Below, piece by piece: positions 62,875 through 64,000 of a DNA stretch of 64,000 bases. The translations under genes were made by a program, and so were the position numbers. Each line of letters begins with the position of its first letter. Within the stretch, counting starts at the first letter, position 1. The DNA is from Paenibacillus sp. MSJ-34 (GTDB taxonomy: Bacteria; Bacillota; Bacilli; Paenibacillales; Paenibacillaceae), in the NCBI RefSeq assembly GCF_018918005.1, contig NZ_JAHLPR010000001.1, forward strand, positions 1 through 64,000, written 5' to 3'. The notes below the pieces were generated by a model. That model worked only from the letters and a program-made list of their open reading frames with translations, was not told where the DNA came from and did not search any database.

Positions 62875-64000
62875 AGATTTATTGCTGGAACTCGGTATGG
62901 AGGAAATTCCGGCCCGCTTCATTCGCCAGGCGATGGAGCAGTTGAAGGAACGGACTGCGAAATGGCTGAACGATTCCCGTATCGAATTCGAACAAGTACA
63001 AGCCTATGCGGCGCCGCGGCGCATCGCGGTGTTGGTTGGCGGCGTGGCGGAGAAGCAACAAGACGTGCGGGAAGAAGTAAAAGGGCCATCCAAGAAAATC
63101 GCGCTGGACGAAAACGGCGGCTGGAGCAAAGCGGCGTTAGGCTTCGCGCGCAGCCAAGGCGTCGACCCGGAACAGTTTTACTTTAAAGAATTGGGCGGCG
63201 TTGAATATATCTACGCGAATAAGAGCAGGATCGGAACGGAAACGTTCTCGGCGCTGTCCGACGGTTTGATGCAGATCATAACGGCGATGAATTTTCCGAA
63301 AAATATGCGTTGGGGCGGATATGAATTCAAGTTCGTTCGTCCGATCCGCTGGATCGTTTCTTTATTCGGCGATCAGGTTGTGCCGATGGAAATTTGCGGC
63401 GTGCGCTCCGGCAACGTGACGCGCGGCCATCGTTTTTTGGGCGGCGAAACGGCTATCGCGCAGCCGTCCGAATATGTCGAGCGATTGCGCGAGCAGTTCG
63501 TGATCGCGGACGTCGAAGAACGCGAGCGGCTGATCGTCGGCCAAATTACGGCATTGTCCGAGGACAAGGGGTGGAAAATCGCCGTTAAGGACGATTTGCT
63601 TGAAGAAGTGCTATTCCTCGTCGAATACCCGACTGTATTGTTCGGTACGTTCGATCCTGCGTTCCTGCATATTCCGCAAGAGGTGCTTATTACTTCGATG
63701 CGCGAGCATCAAAGGTATTTCCCTGTGTTGGACGATGGCGGGAAGCTCTTGCCGTATTTCGTCACCGTACGTAACGGGGACGCGAAGTCGCTCGATCTTG
63801 TGGCGAAAGGGAACGAGAAGGTGCTGCGCGCCCGTCTGTCCGACGCGAAATTTTTCTATGAGGAAGATCAGAAATTGGCGATCGCCGACGCCTTGGCGAA
63901 GCTGGATTCGATCGTTTTCCATGAAGAATTGGGTACGATCGGCGATAAAGTGAGACGCATTCGCGCCATCGCGGATCGACTGGCCGGACTGCTGCATGCG
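62867..64000 (+). CDS. glyS: Glycine--tRNA ligase beta subunit, 5' part (runs off the window)
   Basis: The first 378 codons of glyS. The start [20 protein letters not shown], then [33 protein letters not shown] and [20 protein letters not shown] match the family. The beta subunit binds tRNA-Gly and is required with GlyQ. ATG 62867 overlaps the end of glyQ by 8 nt, with AAAGGAGTGG in the glyQ end. The frame is open to the end of the window. Confidence 0.96.
   Translation, partial: MAKDLLLELGMEEIPARFIRQAMEQLKERTAKWLNDSRIEFEQVQAYAAPRRIAVLVGGVAEKQQDVREEVKGPSKKIALDENGGWSKAALGFARSQGVDPEQFYFKELGGVEYIYANKSRIGTETFSALSDGLMQIITAMNFPKNMRWGGYEFKFVRPIRWIVSLFGDQVVPMEICGVRSGNVTRGHRFLGGETAIAQPSEYVERLREQFVIADVEERERLIVGQITALSEDKGWKIAVKDDLLEEVLFLVEYPTVLFGTFDPAFLHIPQEVLITSMREHQRYFPVLDDGGKLLPYFVTVRNGDAKSLDLVAKGNEKVLRARLSDAKFFYEEDQKLAIADALAKLDSIVFHEELGTIGDKVRRIRAIADRLAGLLHA

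Overview
The window reads as the chromosome of an endospore-forming, low-to-medium GC Firmicute, most likely of the Paenibacillaceae (Paenibacillus/Cohnella-like). The evidence is the hrcA-grpE-dnaK-dnaJ-prmA-rsmE-mtaB ... rpsU-yqeY-yqfA(floA)-yqfC-yqfD-phoH-pgpH-ybeY-dgkA-cdd-era-yqzL-recO-glyQS order known from Bacillus, the sporulation genes yqfC/yqfD, AddAB recombination, strong AGGAGG ribosome sites and a glycyl T-box.

Region 1 (1-1430): repeat-rich DNA (phased 51/52-bp repeat units, a dyad-symmetric element, a short tandem repeat), then a GNAT acetyltransferase.

Region 2 (1445-13672): the standout locus, a compact 12-kb biosynthetic cluster with no PKS or NRPS. Divergent to an AraC regulator and a macrolide-type glycosyltransferase lies an 11-gene run: AMP-ligase, ACP, Gfo/Idh/MocA dehydrogenase, DegT-type aminotransferase, ACP, ABC exporter, BtrH-like acyltransferase, ACP, second AMP-ligase, DUF98 chorismate lyase-like protein, second BtrH-like acyltransferase. 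My reading is that chorismate gives 4-hydroxybenzoate, which is activated and loaded on discrete ACPs; an oxidase/aminotransferase pair makes an amino sugar; BtrH-like enzymes move acyl groups from ACP to the amine; a glycosyltransferase adds sugar; the ABC protein exports the product. The product is predicted, not known.

Region 3 (13701-21661): amino-sugar / MurNAc catabolism: BadF-type kinase, GH4 glycosidase, RpiR regulator, MurQ etherase and an ABC sugar importer without its own ATPase. Two identical 14-bp palindromes mark a probable RpiR regulon.

Region 4 (21747-28186): CIRCE-controlled hrcA, an archaeal-like (group III) chaperonin gene, grpE, dnaK, dnaJ.

Region 5 (28230-38684): a GlcP-like sugar transporter, two small genes, prmA, an M50 protease, rsmE, mtaB, a Nudix hydrolase, yqeW, an RlmI-like methyltransferase and a radical SAM protein. 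Region 6 (38685-47567): a 322-bp MITE-like repeat element, addB, addA and a small membrane protein. Region 7 (47639-64000): HIT protein, rpsU, yqeY, NfeD/floA, a nuclease-HTH orphan, yqfC, yqfD, phoH, pgpH, ybeY, dgkA, cdd, era, yqzL, recO, T-box, glyQ and the 5' part of glyS.

A second unexpected signal is a class of intergenic arrays (29573, 47639, 53172, and the related ones at 143 and 38967). Each has about four short units spaced about 51-53 bp with a 63- or 72-bp central gap in three of them. The unit sequence differs from array to array while the architecture is kept. All coordinates and motifs are hand-read; family assignments rest on motif recognition, not on database searches.
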